A stretch of DNA of 40,576 bases from Acidobacteriota bacterium. Lineage in GTDB: Bacteria > Acidobacteriota > Terriglobia > UBA7540. Both the position numbers and the translations under genes were made by a program. This document shows, in pieces, positions 1 to 8,094 of this stretch (position 1 is its first letter; each line of letters opens with the position of its first letter). Location of the stretch: assembly GCA_021827245.1 (NCBI GenBank), contig JAKAWN010000009.1, positions 1 through 40,576 on the forward strand, read 5' to 3'. Under the pieces are notes generated by a model that did not search any database, was not told where the DNA came from, and worked only from the letters and a program-made list of their open reading frames with translations.

Positions 1-260
1 GTTGGGTCTCGCAGGACGGTCCGCTTGCGCCCGCCTCCGGGACGCCGGACCCGGCCCGGCGGGTGAACGGCTGGCCCCGCCAATTCCGCCAGACCCCGCC
101 GAACCACCTGCCGCGCCAAGCCTGTGGCGCGGGCCACGGTCGAAATGCCCCCGCGTCCAAGGGCCAGGCTCTCGGCCGCTGCGACCAAACGGCGAGAACG
201 TTCATCCAGTGCTCCCCGCAGGGAAGCGAACCGCTGCTGAATTCCCGCTGGCTCACGCAT
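1..260 (-). CDS. ISAzo13-family transposase, N-terminal part (cut by window edge)
   Basis: Reading the minus strand from an ATG at 258-260 gives 86 uninterrupted codons to the left edge. The protein starts MREPAGIQQRFASL, continues with a Leu/Ala-rich helical stretch containing RRLVAAAESLALGRGG and ISTVARATGLAR (a helix-turn-helix-like part), and reaches the basic RRPGGGRKRT segment. That order is what I know from the N-terminus of ISAzo13-type DDE transposases, which move DNA by cut and paste. An in-frame TGA lies a few codons upstream of the ATG, and GGGGCGG just before it may serve as ribosome binding site. The catalytic DDE domain would lie outside the window, so intactness cannot be judged. 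Confidence 0.82.
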   Translation of the reverse strand, partial: MREPAGIQQRFASLRGALDERSRRLVAAAESLALGRGGISTVARATGLARQVVRRGLAELAGPAVHPPGRVRRPGGGRKRTVLRDP

Positions 261-311
261 CCGCCCCAGAATACATCAAGCGTCGGCAAATGGAAATATT
301 ATTGCGTGACA
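1..311 (-). mobile_element. End of an ISAzo13-type insertion sequence
   Basis: This stretch holds the transposase N-terminus plus its short upstream flank. Recombinase homology on the plus strand begins only at about 312-320, so the IS end should lie between 261 and about 320. I could not fix the terminal inverted repeat or a target duplication because the other end is outside the window. Confidence 0.55.
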
Positions 312-1140
312 TCTCCTAACCTGACAACTCCCCATGTCCAGGCGTACATGATGGAGCGCCGAGCAAAGGGCGCCGCCAATGGAACCATAAACAGAGAATG
401 CACTCTTTTACGCAGGGCTTTCAATCTCGCCCGCCGCCAAACTCCACCGAAGGTTCGGTACGTTCCGTACATTCCGCGGCTCAAAGAAGACAAAGTGCGA
501 AAGGCCTTTCTTGAGCACCCCGAATACGTGGCTTTACGTCAGGCATTATCTGATGAAGTGAAACCCATTCTCACTTTTGCTTACTACACTGGCTGCCGGC
601 GAGGAGAAATCCTCTCACTCAAGTGGACGCAAGTTGATCTAGCGAGGAGAATCGTTCGGTTAGAACCGGGGACCACGAAAAATGACCAGCCGCGAAATCT
701 CCCCCTCGTTGCCGAGCTGTACGAGATGCTCGCGATACAAAGTATCCGTCCTGTCCCTGGGTTTTCTTCCGAGGTGGGAGGGAGATCCGCGACTTCAGGG
801 GTGCATGGGAAGTGGCGTGCAAAGCTGCTGGCCTCGCCGATGCCGAGGGGAAGCACACTCGAATCTTTCATGACCTCAGACGAACTGGCGTTCGCAATCT
901 CGTGCGCGCCGGAGTGCCCGAGCGAGTGGCGATGCTGATTTCGGGTCACAAGACTCGGTCGGTGTTCGAGCGTTACAACGTCGTAAGCGAGCGCGATTTA
1001 CAAGAGGCCGCGCGGCGGCTCGAAGACTACATCGAAGAGCTAAAAGCCACCCAGGGTCAACACCCTTTGGGCACACCTAAGGGCACACCTGCACAGAAAT
1101 GCAGCAACGGCAGGCATTCCAAAAACCGTAAGCGATTGAC

Positions 1141-1149
1141 TGCTATAAT
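1141..1149 (+). promoter_or_regulatory. Extended -10 promoter of tRNA-Leu
   Basis: TGCTATAAT is an extended -10 element (TGn plus TATAAT) ending 14 bases before the mature tRNA 5' end. No convincing -35 hexamer lies at 16-18 bases upstream, as expected for an extended -10 promoter. It lies inside the open frame that trails the recombinase. Confidence 0.55.
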
Positions 1150-1162
1150 AGTTAAACCTTAT

Positions 1163-1247
1163 GCGAAAGTGGCGGAATTGGCAGACGCGCCAGACTTAGG
1201 ATCTGGTCCCGCAAGGGGTGGGGGTTCGAGTCCCCCCTTTCGCACCA
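1163..1247 (+). tRNA. tRNA-Leu (anticodon UAG)
   Basis: The acceptor stem GCGAAAG pairs with CTTTCGC and an encoded ACCA end follows. The anticodon stem CCAGA/TCTGG encloses the loop CTTAGGA with anticodon TAG at 1197-1199, which reads CUN leucine codons. A long variable arm and a GTTCGAGTC T-loop identify it as a class II leucine tRNA. It reads CUA and neighbouring CUN codons in translation. The recombinase frame runs into its 5' side. Confidence 0.97.
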
Positions 1248-1337
1248 TTTTCCCATTCGACAGATCTCCTACACATCTACTCGAAGATGGGAGTCACATT
1301 GTTCATTGAATTGTTACGCTTCATCTGATAGTCTGCT

Positions 1338-1721
1338 GTGAATCTTCCTATGGCTACTCCATGCAGAAAGTGCGGCGCAACGAAGACGGAGCATGTCCGT
1401 CACGGGTTCTTCTACATGCTTGCACGAAAATTCGGCTATCGATTGCGGGTTTGTTCCAGGTGCCGCCGCCGGCGCCTATTGCAGTTCGGTGAAGATCCCG
1501 ACGAGCCGGTTCTACCGCACAACGCCAAGAAATCAGGGGCTCGATCACGTTCTCCGGCGCTAATTTCCGACAACAAAGTGACGGGTCGCGGCAAGTGTCC
1601 TCGTTGTGGTGGACGTGACGTTGAGAGATCGAGACGCCGGTGGCATGAGCGTGCCTTCGGTCGTCCTCCAATGGCACGGTGTCGTACTTGTCGAAATCGA
1701 TTTCCGTTGCCGTTCGTCTAG
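1338..1721 (+). CDS. Small protein with two zinc ribbons
   Basis: The product has 127 residues, or 123 if the ATG at 1350 is used instead of the GTG at 1338. It carries two similar halves. Residues 9-45 have CRKCG and later CSRCRRRR, and residues 86-122 have CPRCGG and later CRTCRNR, so each half has two CxxC knuckles about 25-30 residues apart, a zinc ribbon layout. The protein is very rich in Arg, which suggests nucleic acid contact, but no enzyme motif is visible. I do not know a named family. It stands alone between the tRNA and murJ, and its position beside a recombinase scar leaves open that it came with the mobile segment. Confidence 0.6.
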   Translation: MNLPMATPCRKCGATKTEHVRHGFFYMLARKFGYRLRVCSRCRRRRLLQFGEDPDEPVLPHNAKKSGARSRSPALISDNKVTGRGKCPRCGGRDVERSRRRWHERAFGRPPMARCRTCRNRFPLPFV

Positions 1722-1792
1722 CAAGCCGGTCGCAAGGACAACGAAATCTTCCCCAGACCCCGCCATAAATTTTTTTTCGGCATACTAAATCG

Positions 1793-3418
1793 ATGTCTGG
1801 CCAAAGCGGATCAAATCGTGGTACACCATCGTCGATGGTAACGCGTTCTGTAAACCAGCGCATTGCCGCCTCGGCTGGCATTGTGATGGCCAGCATTCTG
1901 GCAAGCCGGTTGCTTGGATTTCTGCGCGAATGGTCTGTCGCTCACCAGTTTGGCTCAAGCGCCGTCACGGATGCCTATTACGCGGCTTTTACGCTTCCGG
2001 ATTTTGTCAACTACCTGGTTGCCGGAGCCTCGCTCAGCATCACCTTTATCCCAGTCTTCGCGAAATACATTGCGGAAGGAGATGAGGAAGAAGGATGGCA
2101 GGTCTTTTCAATCGTGATCACCTCCATGGTCCTTCTGTTACTGTTCCTGGTGGTGGTGGGAGAATTTTTCGCCCCGGAACTTCTTCACCTGATAGCTCCG
2201 GGGTTTAATCCCGCGGAAAAAGCGCACACTGTTTTCCTGACCCGCCTGATGATGCCTGCCCAGATCTTCTTTTATCTTGGTGGCATTTTGAGTGCGGTCC
2301 AATATGCAAAAGGCCGTTTCCTGATCCCTTCCCTCGCTCCGGTTATTTACAACATCGGGATCATTCTTGGCGGATTCCTCCTTGCCTCGAGTATCGGCAT
2401 CACAGGTTTTTCGGTCGGTGTCCTATCGGGGGCATTTGTCGGCAACTTTCTGCTTCAGATTCATGGCGCCTGGCGTGTGGGCGCCCGGTTCAGGCCGAAT
2501 CTTAACCTGCGGCATCCAGGATTTCGGATGTTCATCAAGCTCACCATTCCTATCATGCTGGCGCTTTCGGTGGTCTTTTCCGACGACTGGATCATCCGCT
2601 GGTTCGGCTCATATCTGATTCCGGCTTCCATCACCTGGCTAACCTACGCCAAAATCCTGATGCGTGTTCCATTGGGGGTGATTGGACAAGCCGTGGGCGT
2701 AGCTTCATTTCCGTTCCTTGCTCAGCTTTATGCTGAAAAGAAATACGACGAACTCAACCGCACCATCAATACAACCTTGAAGGCGCTGCTCCTGCTGATT
2801 GTGCCTATTTCCGCGCTCACCATTGCCATGAACCGGCCGCTGGTTTATTTCGTTTTCTCCCACACGCGACTTCGGGGTCCTGATTTGAACGCGACGGCTG
2901 CCGCCCTGGCCCTGTTCTCAATCAGCATGTTTGCCTGGGGCGCGCAGAGCATCCTGGGGCGGGCATACTATGCCGGGCGCAATACTTTGAGGCCGGCGCT
3001 GATCGGCACTGCCGTGACCCTCCTGAACCTGCCCGTTTATTGGCTGCTGGCCAGGACCATGCAGTACAAAGGGCTTGCCCTGGCAAGTTCGATCGGCATA
3101 TCAGTTTACGTCGTCGCTCTTTTCATCTCGTTCTATCGTTACACGGCGAATAAAGGAGCCATGGACATGGTGCAATTTTTCCTGAGGGTTGCTGCGGCTT
3201 CCGCGATTGGCGCGGCGGGCGCTTTTGAAGTCGTGCGGTGGATTGAGCCCCAGATAAACTGGCATGCCACAACCGGCGCTTTCCTCGTCCTGATTGCGGC
3301 CACGCCTGCCGGTTTGATTCTTACTGTGCTTGCCGCAAAGCTTTTTCGGATTCGCGAACTCGATGCTTATCTGAAGTCGTTGAGGCTGTTCTCACGATTC
3401 CGGCGGAGCCAAGCATGA
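1793..3418 (+). CDS. murJ: Lipid II flippase MurJ (MviN)
   Basis: A 541-residue polytopic membrane protein, close to the usual 500-540 for the family. MurJ, an MOP-superfamily flippase, moves undecaprenyl-linked lipid II across the inner membrane for peptidoglycan synthesis. About 14 hydrophobic segments can be traced. Family signatures include SRLLGFLREWSVAHQFG near residue 40, the DAYYAAFTLPD segment after it, and the AYYAGRNTLRPALIG segment in the second half. The start ATG is preceded by a poor ribosome binding site; a later start would cut into the N-terminal amphipathic region. The gene is convergent with mnmE, with only about 37 bases between the stops. Confidence 0.95.
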   Translation: MSGQSGSNRGTPSSMVTRSVNQRIAASAGIVMASILASRLLGFLREWSVAHQFGSSAVTDAYYAAFTLPDFVNYLVAGASLSITFIPVFAKYIAEGDEEEGWQVFSIVITSMVLLLLFLVVVGEFFAPELLHLIAPGFNPAEKAHTVFLTRLMMPAQIFFYLGGILSAVQYAKGRFLIPSLAPVIYNIGIILGGFLLASSIGITGFSVGVLSGAFVGNFLLQIHGAWRVGARFRPNLNLRHPGFRMFIKLTIPIMLALSVVFSDDWIIRWFGSYLIPASITWLTYAKILMRVPLGVIGQAVGVASFPFLAQLYAEKKYDELNRTINTTLKALLLLIVPISALTIAMNRPLVYFVFSHTRLRGPDLNATAAALALFSISMFAWGAQSILGRAYYAGRNTLRPALIGTAVTLLNLPVYWLLARTMQYKGLALASSIGISVYVVALFISFYRYTANKGAMDMVQFFLRVAAASAIGAAGAFEVVRWIEPQINWHATTGAFLVLIAATPAGLILTVLAAKLFRIRELDAYLKSLRLFSRFRRSQA

Positions 3419-3455
3419 CAGGACGACTATCCTCTTCCAGTCCCGCCCGGCCCTG

Positions 3456-4853
3456 CTATTTCCCGATGCAAAATCGAGAAAAGATCATTCCCAGGATGTC
3501 CTCGACGTCGGTTGTCCCGGTCAGGGTGTCCAGTGGGCGCAGCGCATCGTAGAGGTCAAGAAGCAGCATCTCGTGATGCGTTTTCTGCGTGGCTGCACGG
3601 CTAGTACGGTCAAGCGCGCTGAGCGATTCTTTAAGGAGTTGGTGGTGTCTGAGGTTGGTCACCGATTCTCCTTCCGACCCCAGATTACTTCCGGCACCGA
3701 CCGCTCGAATGATTCTTTCGCGCAATTCTTCAATGCCTTGTCCGGTCAAGGCAGAGGTTACAACGATCTCCACGGGCGCGAGAGCCTCCTCATTCACCGC
3801 TGAGATTACCTGTTCGATTGCGGCCGTGGTTGTGCGCGCGGGCAGGTCTGACTTATTGGCAACCACCAGCATGGACCCCATCCGGCGCGTTTTGTGGAGC
3901 AGGGCAGAGTCTTCGTCGGACCAATCCTGCGAAGAATCTACCACCAGCAGTCGCAGATCGGAATCGGCCATGGCTTGATGCGTCCGTTCCACCCCCATTT
4001 TCTCCACCGCGTCAGACGTTGCGCGAATTCCGGCTGTGTCCACAATATTCAAAGGAATCCCGCCGATCGACGCAGTTTCTGTGACCAGATCTCTTGTTGT
4101 TCCCGGAACGTGCGTAACGATGGCGCGATCCATGTTCAGCAGGCGATTGAACAGGCTTGATTTGCCCACGTTAGGGCGTCCCACTATTGAAAGGTCCAGG
4201 CCCTCGCGGACAATTCGGCCGTAAGTGAATCCTTCAGCCATTTTCTCGAGACCGGCCTTTACGGCATCGAGCCGTTTCAGAAGGTCGTCCCAGCCCATCA
4301 GTTCAACGTCATCGTCGGCAAAATCGATTCCCGCCTCAAGAGCTGCAATCAGATCCAGGAGAGCTTGTTTGTGCGGCTTCAGGCGGGCAGCAACCGAGCC
4401 TCCAAGTTGAGTTGCAGCGACTCGAGCCTGGTAGAGAGTCCGGGACTCTATCAAGTCCCGAATAGCCTCAGCCTGCGTCAGATCGATGTGGCCGTTCAGG
4501 AATGCCCGCATGGTAAATTCGCCTGGTTCCGCGGCCCTTACGCCCTGTTCAAGGCAGCATTCCACGAGGTACCGCAGAATCACCGGCGAGCCGTGGCAGG
4601 AAACTTCTACCACGTCCTCGCCCGTGTAAGAATGCGGCTGCTGGTAAAATGTGACCACCACCTCATCCAGAACTTTCCCGGTTTGCGGGTCCACGAATTT
4701 TCCCAAAGTTGACCGTTGAGCCTCTGGCGGGCACTTCGCCATCCGAACCATGTGCGAGACAATTTCAACGGATTGATTTCCTGACAAGCGCACGACGCCG
4801 ATGCCTCCGCGGCCAGGCGGTGTAGCAATGGCCACGATGGTGTCCTCTTTCAT
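3456..4853 (-). CDS. mnmE: tRNA modification GTPase MnmE
   Basis: The 465-residue product matches MnmE in length. With MnmG it adds carboxymethylaminomethyl (or aminomethyl) groups to U34 of certain tRNAs. It starts MKEDTIVAIATPPGRGG, the tetrahydrofolate-binding TrmE N-domain. The GTPase domain has G1 GRPNVGKSS near residue 227, switch residues PGTTRD, G3 DTAG and G4 NKSD. It ends FCIGK with the conserved catalytic Cys. I chose the ATG at 4853 because the family begins here; the open frame extends to a TTG at 4907 that would overlap jag by about 32 bases. It is the last gene of the rpmH operon. Confidence 0.97.
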   Translation of the reverse strand: MKEDTIVAIATPPGRGGIGVVRLSGNQSVEIVSHMVRMAKCPPEAQRSTLGKFVDPQTGKVLDEVVVTFYQQPHSYTGEDVVEVSCHGSPVILRYLVECCLEQGVRAAEPGEFTMRAFLNGHIDLTQAEAIRDLIESRTLYQARVAATQLGGSVAARLKPHKQALLDLIAALEAGIDFADDDVELMGWDDLLKRLDAVKAGLEKMAEGFTYGRIVREGLDLSIVGRPNVGKSSLFNRLLNMDRAIVTHVPGTTRDLVTETASIGGIPLNIVDTAGIRATSDAVEKMGVERTHQAMADSDLRLLVVDSSQDWSDEDSALLHKTRRMGSMLVVANKSDLPARTTTAAIEQVISAVNEEALAPVEIVVTSALTGQGIEELRERIIRAVGAGSNLGSEGESVTNLRHHQLLKESLSALDRTSRAATQKTHHEMLLLDLYDALRPLDTLTGTTDVEDILGMIFSRFCIGK

Positions 4854-4875
4854 CACCTTATGATCCGAGCGTGTT

Positions 4876-5391
4876 TCAGGAGTGAGAGGCGGCAGGGTAA
4901 ATAACAACTTTCCGGGCCGGACCCGAGCCTTCGCTCATGGTTCTTACTCCGGTATCGTCCTTGAGAGCCAGATGAACAATGCGCCGTTCGCGCGCGCTCA
5001 TGGGAGTGAGGGAAAACGGGGTCCCGGACTCAACCGCTTTCCGGGCAGCCATCAGGGCTGTTAGTTTCAGTTCTTCGGCTCGAATCTGCCGCCAGTCCCG
5101 GCAGTCAAAACTGACTCGTCCGTAAAGATCATCACTCACTCGCACAGCCTTCAGCACAACGTATTCGAGTGCATCCAGGAGGGCCCCGTTCTTTTCCAGC
5201 AGCAAGTCGGAGTCAGATCCTTCGAAGTCCACCACGATTCCAGCGGCGCCAGGGTCCTGTTCAGGCGCTTCGCTTTTCCGCAGCGTCGATTTCAGTTCAA
5301 ACCCTCCGTGCCGGATGATGTCCCCCACCAGGGACTCGATCTTATCCAGGTAATCATCCGGGGATTGCTCTGAAGAAAATTGTGTCGTCAT
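4876..5391 (-). CDS. jag: Jag/KhpB-like RNA-binding protein (KH and R3H domains)
   Basis: A 171-residue protein with the position and pattern of Jag (SpoIIIJ-associated, KhpB). Residues about 15-35 form a short Jag N-region, the middle (about 45-110) is a type II KH-like domain with LLEKNGALLDALEYVV, and the C-terminus (about 115-165) is an R3H domain with LTPMSARERRIVHLAL and the RKVVIYP ending. The family binds RNA and is linked to cell division and envelope control in Gram-positive bacteria. It lies directly between yidC and mnmE, its standard place, with about 12 bases between its ATG and the yidC stop. Confidence 0.9.
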   Translation of the reverse strand: MTTQFSSEQSPDDYLDKIESLVGDIIRHGGFELKSTLRKSEAPEQDPGAAGIVVDFEGSDSDLLLEKNGALLDALEYVVLKAVRVSDDLYGRVSFDCRDWRQIRAEELKLTALMAARKAVESGTPFSLTPMSARERRIVHLALKDDTGVRTMSEGSGPARKVVIYPAASHS

Positions 5392-5403
5392 AATTTCCGC
5401 TCG

Positions 5404-7116
5404 CTATGCCTTGGCCCCGACTGTCATTTCCGGGCCCGGGGCTTGTTTTATCGGAGTGAAATAGCGATTGATGATCACTTGCTGCAAAATACCTACCAGG
5501 TTTGCAGCTAGAAAGTAAAGAACCAGTCCACTCGCAAGCCTGAAAAACATCAGGCCGAAGACCAGTGGCATCAGCATCATCATGCGCTTCTGGTTCGGAT
5601 CAGCCGCGGGCATCGGCATCATCTTCTGCATGACAAACATGCTCACCATCATGACCACCGGCAAAATCGGAATCGGTAAGCCCAGAAGATGAGAAGGGTC
5701 CGGCGCGGACAGGTCTTTGATCCACAAAATCCATGGCGCTTGACGGAACGCGAAGGGCGCTTCAAGCGATTCATAAAATGCATAAAGAATCGGGATTTGC
5801 GGTATCATCGGCAAGCATCCGCCGAATATATTGACATGATGCTCCTGGTAGAGCTTCATGATTTCCTGATTCATCCGCGCTTTGCGAGGGTCATTGAACT
5901 TGTACTGCTTATAGCGGTCTTGAATGGCTTTCACAAGCGGCGCGATTTTCTGCATTTCCTGAGCAGAGCGGATGCTCTTGAGCTTCAAAGGGAAAAGCGC
6001 CATGTTGATGATGAACGTGAGAATAACGATGGCCCAGCCGTAATTGTGTACCCAGTTGTCGTAGATGTAGCGCAGCACAAGAAACAGCGGCTTGGCAATT
6101 ATTCCAAACCACCCGAAATCAACGAGACCTGTCAGCTTAGGGTGCGTTGTCTCCAGCACACGCAGTGACTTGGGGGCCAGGAACATCCTGAACGCGACCG
6201 GTTGTGCCACGGAGCTTCCCAATCCAGCATAGGCAACCTTGGGCGGTTCTTTGTCTTTCCAGTTTTCAGGTGTCCACGATTCCTGCCCGGCACGAAAACT
6301 CTGGTCTTGCGAATCCGGGAAAAAGATCCCGGCGAAATAACGGTCTTCAAGCCCCGCAAATTCGAGGGGTCCGGACCGTTTCAGTTCTTCTGTAATCTTG
6401 TGCTGGTCTGTTGTCTCCAGATTGCCGTTTGACTCATAGACCACCTTGGTCTGTGAGGTCTCGATGTCTATTGGAAGCGAGTGGTCACCGACTCCCCCGA
6501 TCCAGGCCACCCAGAAAGGAAAATAATGCTGGTCCTGAGCTACGCTCACATTGACGCCTACTTGATAATTGGAACCGAACGTAAACTGCTTCTGAACCTG
6601 GACATGCCCGTCGCTATAAGTGAATTCGAGCGTTGTCGGCGCCTTCAGAGTGCCCTCTGATGGCTGCGCAACAAAAAGAGCCTGGTTCACGGTCTGATTG
6701 AGCGAACTGTCCGATGACCTGATGCTCATCGGGTATCCGAGCTGTTTGCAAGCTGGGGGATTCACCATGTCGAGAGGTTTTCCTGCAGCATCCTTATACT
6801 TTGTAAGAATCCAGCTCTTGATCACAGCTCCACGGGTGGAAAATGTGATCCTGTAGAGATCGCTTTCGACAGTGATGTCCTGGGCATGGCGGCCTTCCGT
6901 TACCGGGATCGCGGGAGCAGTCGGGATCTTGGGGGCTCCCGGCTTTGCAGCAGATTCCGCCAGCCCCTTCTGTCCGGCAGCCTGCTCGGCAACACTTTGG
7001 CGTGCGCCGGATGGTTTGGTTGGCGGCGGTGGGGCCGTTACGAACAGTATTCGCCAAATCAGGAGCATGACAAATGACAGGGCGAACGCTATGATGACCC
7101 TTTTTTCGTTGTCCAT
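5404..7116 (-). CDS. yidC: Membrane protein insertase YidC
   Basis: A 570-residue Gram-negative-type YidC that inserts and folds inner-membrane proteins, alone or with SecYEG. The first helix is at residues about 7-28, followed by a Pro/Ala-rich linker and a large periplasmic P1 beta domain (about 75-320). The conserved five-helix insertase core starts near 345 with YGWAIVILTFIINMALFPLK, including the positively charged groove Arg in the KSIRSAQEM segment. The cytoplasmic coiled hairpin (LVKAIQDRYK) and the final hydrophobic pair before IINRYF follow. It belongs to the rpmH-mnmE operon, with yidD just upstream. Confidence 0.97.
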   Translation of the reverse strand: MDNEKRVIIAFALSFVMLLIWRILFVTAPPPPTKPSGARQSVAEQAAGQKGLAESAAKPGAPKIPTAPAIPVTEGRHAQDITVESDLYRITFSTRGAVIKSWILTKYKDAAGKPLDMVNPPACKQLGYPMSIRSSDSSLNQTVNQALFVAQPSEGTLKAPTTLEFTYSDGHVQVQKQFTFGSNYQVGVNVSVAQDQHYFPFWVAWIGGVGDHSLPIDIETSQTKVVYESNGNLETTDQHKITEELKRSGPLEFAGLEDRYFAGIFFPDSQDQSFRAGQESWTPENWKDKEPPKVAYAGLGSSVAQPVAFRMFLAPKSLRVLETTHPKLTGLVDFGWFGIIAKPLFLVLRYIYDNWVHNYGWAIVILTFIINMALFPLKLKSIRSAQEMQKIAPLVKAIQDRYKQYKFNDPRKARMNQEIMKLYQEHHVNIFGGCLPMIPQIPILYAFYESLEAPFAFRQAPWILWIKDLSAPDPSHLLGLPIPILPVVMMVSMFVMQKMMPMPAADPNQKRMMMLMPLVFGLMFFRLASGLVLYFLAANLVGILQQVIINRYFTPIKQAPGPEMTVGAKA

Positions 7117-7165
7117 TAGCGAAAGGCTTTCCGTTTAGTTCTCATAGCCGGTCCCTGCCGAGCTT

Positions 7166-7375
7166 TCAAGGTACCGGATCGTAGCCGTGGCCGCCCCAGG
7201 GCCGGCAACGCAACAACCGTCCGACCGTCAGCTTTGTACCCTTCCATGCACCCCACTTTGCCACCGCTTCATACGCGTATGCCGAACATGACGGGTAATA
7301 GCGGCACGACGAGGGGATGGTAGGCGAAAGGCAAATCTGGTAGAAGCGAATCAATCCCAGCAGGAACAGTTTCAA
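7166..7375 (-). CDS. yidD: Membrane protein insertion efficiency factor YidD
   Basis: The 69-residue protein starts at a TTG (7373-7375) overlapping the rnpA stop as TTGA. It has the YidD pattern: a short amphipathic helix ([12 protein letters not shown]), then SCRYYPSCSAYAYEA with paired Cys, and the ending RPWGGHGYDPVP. YidD helps YidC/Sec membrane insertion from the inner face of the membrane. The same frame stays open upstream to 7651, but that part is antisense-like filler over rnpA; family members begin at the Lys-Leu helix used here. The TTG start and overlap suggest translation coupled to rnpA. Confidence 0.9.
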   Translation of the reverse strand: MKLFLLGLIRFYQICLSPTIPSSCRYYPSCSAYAYEAVAKWGAWKGTKLTVGRLLRCRPWGGHGYDPVP

Positions 7376-7752
7376 CGCGGACGACCCTGCTCGCAAGACG
7401 CGTCCGGCAGCTTCCCGGGAAAGAGGCGTAGCAGTTCCCGTTCCAGGACCGGATAAGGGGCCTTGGCGGCTCCTTGGCGAGGATTGAGCACAACATCCCA
7501 TCCTCCCGGCAATGTTTGCCGGTGCAGGCGAAAAATCTCGCGGAGGCGTCGTTTGATTCGATTGCGTACTACGGCGCCACCCAGCCGTTTGGGCACGGTG
7601 ATGCCCAGACGCGTCTCGGACAGCCCGTTCGGTCGATAAAAGACGGTGCATAATGATGCACTTCGACGCTGCCCCTCCTTGTAAACCTCTTGGAAATCCA
7701 TTCGGCGGAGCAGCCGGTTTTGCTTGGGGAAGGCAGCCGACCTGGAATTCAT
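7372..7752 (-). CDS. rnpA: Ribonuclease P protein component RnpA
   Basis: A 126-residue basic protein that assists the RnpB RNA in cutting 5' leaders from pre-tRNAs. The core begins [19 protein letters not shown], followed by [19 protein letters not shown] and the signature [13 protein letters not shown] (RNR motif) near residues 66-78. The chosen ATG at 7750-7752 overlaps the rpmH stop as ATGA, a typical coupled arrangement, and fits the family's start. The frame is open further upstream, across the whole of rpmH, to a GTG at 7926 (see findings). Confidence 0.95.
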   Translation of the reverse strand: MNSRSAAFPKQNRLLRRMDFQEVYKEGQRRSASLCTVFYRPNGLSETRLGITVPKRLGGAVVRNRIKRRLREIFRLHRQTLPGGWDVVLNPRQGAAKAPYPVLERELLRLFPGKLPDASCEQGRPR

Positions 7753-7883
7753 GGAGTCAGGCGATGGCGACCCTTTTGGCGGCGCCGCTTGAGCGTCTGG
7801 CGCCCTCCCGGAGTTCGCATACGAACGCGGAATCCATGTGTCTTGGCACGCCGACGCCGATTGGGTTGGTAAGTCCTCTTCAA
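7749..7883 (-). CDS. rpmH: 50S ribosomal protein L34
   Basis: The 44-residue, strongly basic product starts [20 protein letters not shown] after a TTG start codon and ends [13 protein letters not shown], an unmistakable L34. The TTG at 7881-7883 is the only start that gives the exact family N-terminus; an AGGGAG ribosome binding site lies about 8 bases upstream. It heads the operon with rnpA, yidD, yidC, jag and mnmE, and its stop overlaps the rnpA start. Confidence 0.97.
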   Translation of the reverse strand: MKRTYQPNRRRRAKTHGFRVRMRTPGGRQTLKRRRQKGRHRLTP

Positions 7884-7928
7884 AGCTCTGACTCCCTGTT
7901 AAGTTCGCGTTCCAAAGCCCAAACACTT

Positions 7929-7958
7929 ACGATAACCCGCCGCTTCAAGGCAAGTCAA
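7929..7958 (-). promoter_or_regulatory. Candidate promoter of the rpmH operon
   Basis: On the minus strand TTGACT (7953-7958) is followed after 18 bases by TATCGT (7929-7934), a good -35 with a fair -10. Transcription would start near 7922, leaving a leader of about 40 bases to the rpmH TTG. No DnaA boxes (TTATCCACA-like) are seen, so nothing points to an origin here. Confidence 0.5.
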
Positions 7959-8094
7959 GGGACGCGCATGCTTTATCGTCCGGCGAGAGAGCTTCTTTCA
8001 GGCACGAAGTTTTTCTCCAAGGGAACTCTGTGCGTGTGCTTCACGTAAATCTTTATGAAGGTTTGCTCCACAACCTGGAGAGGAGGGTATTGCC

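Larger units (their letters stand above)
312..1309 (+). pseudogene. Tyrosine recombinase/integrase, N-truncated and frameshifted
   Basis: The core-binding remnant (TTPHVQAYMMERR, then ANGTINRECTLLRRAF) and the first half of the catalytic domain (catalytic Arg in GCRRGE, Lys-bearing TTKNDQ hairpin) lie in one frame up to about 740. The rest continues in another frame from codon 740-742 ([10 protein letters not shown]): HDLRR with catalytic His and Arg, ISGHK with the third His, and the Tyr nucleophile in FERYN. The switch sits at an AAA run (739-741), as if one A were lost, so it is either a true mutation or a sequencing error. The N-terminal arm and most of the SAM-like core-binding domain are missing, where the neighbouring IS begins. 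After the domain ends near 1060 the frame stays open through the tRNA-Leu gene to a stop at 1307-1309; that tail is unlikely to be functional protein. Confidence 0.85.

Noticed and set aside
63..311. Upstream extension of the integrase frame to an ATG at 63
   Set aside because: It has no similarity to an integrase N-terminus; the same DNA encodes the transposase on the other strand.
4854..4907. TTG start at 4907 for mnmE
   Set aside because: Eighteen extra residues not seen in the family and overlap with jag; the ATG at 4853 gives the exact conserved N-terminus.
7884..8094. Possible replication origin next to rpmH
   Set aside because: No cluster of DnaA boxes and no dnaA or dnaN gene in the window.
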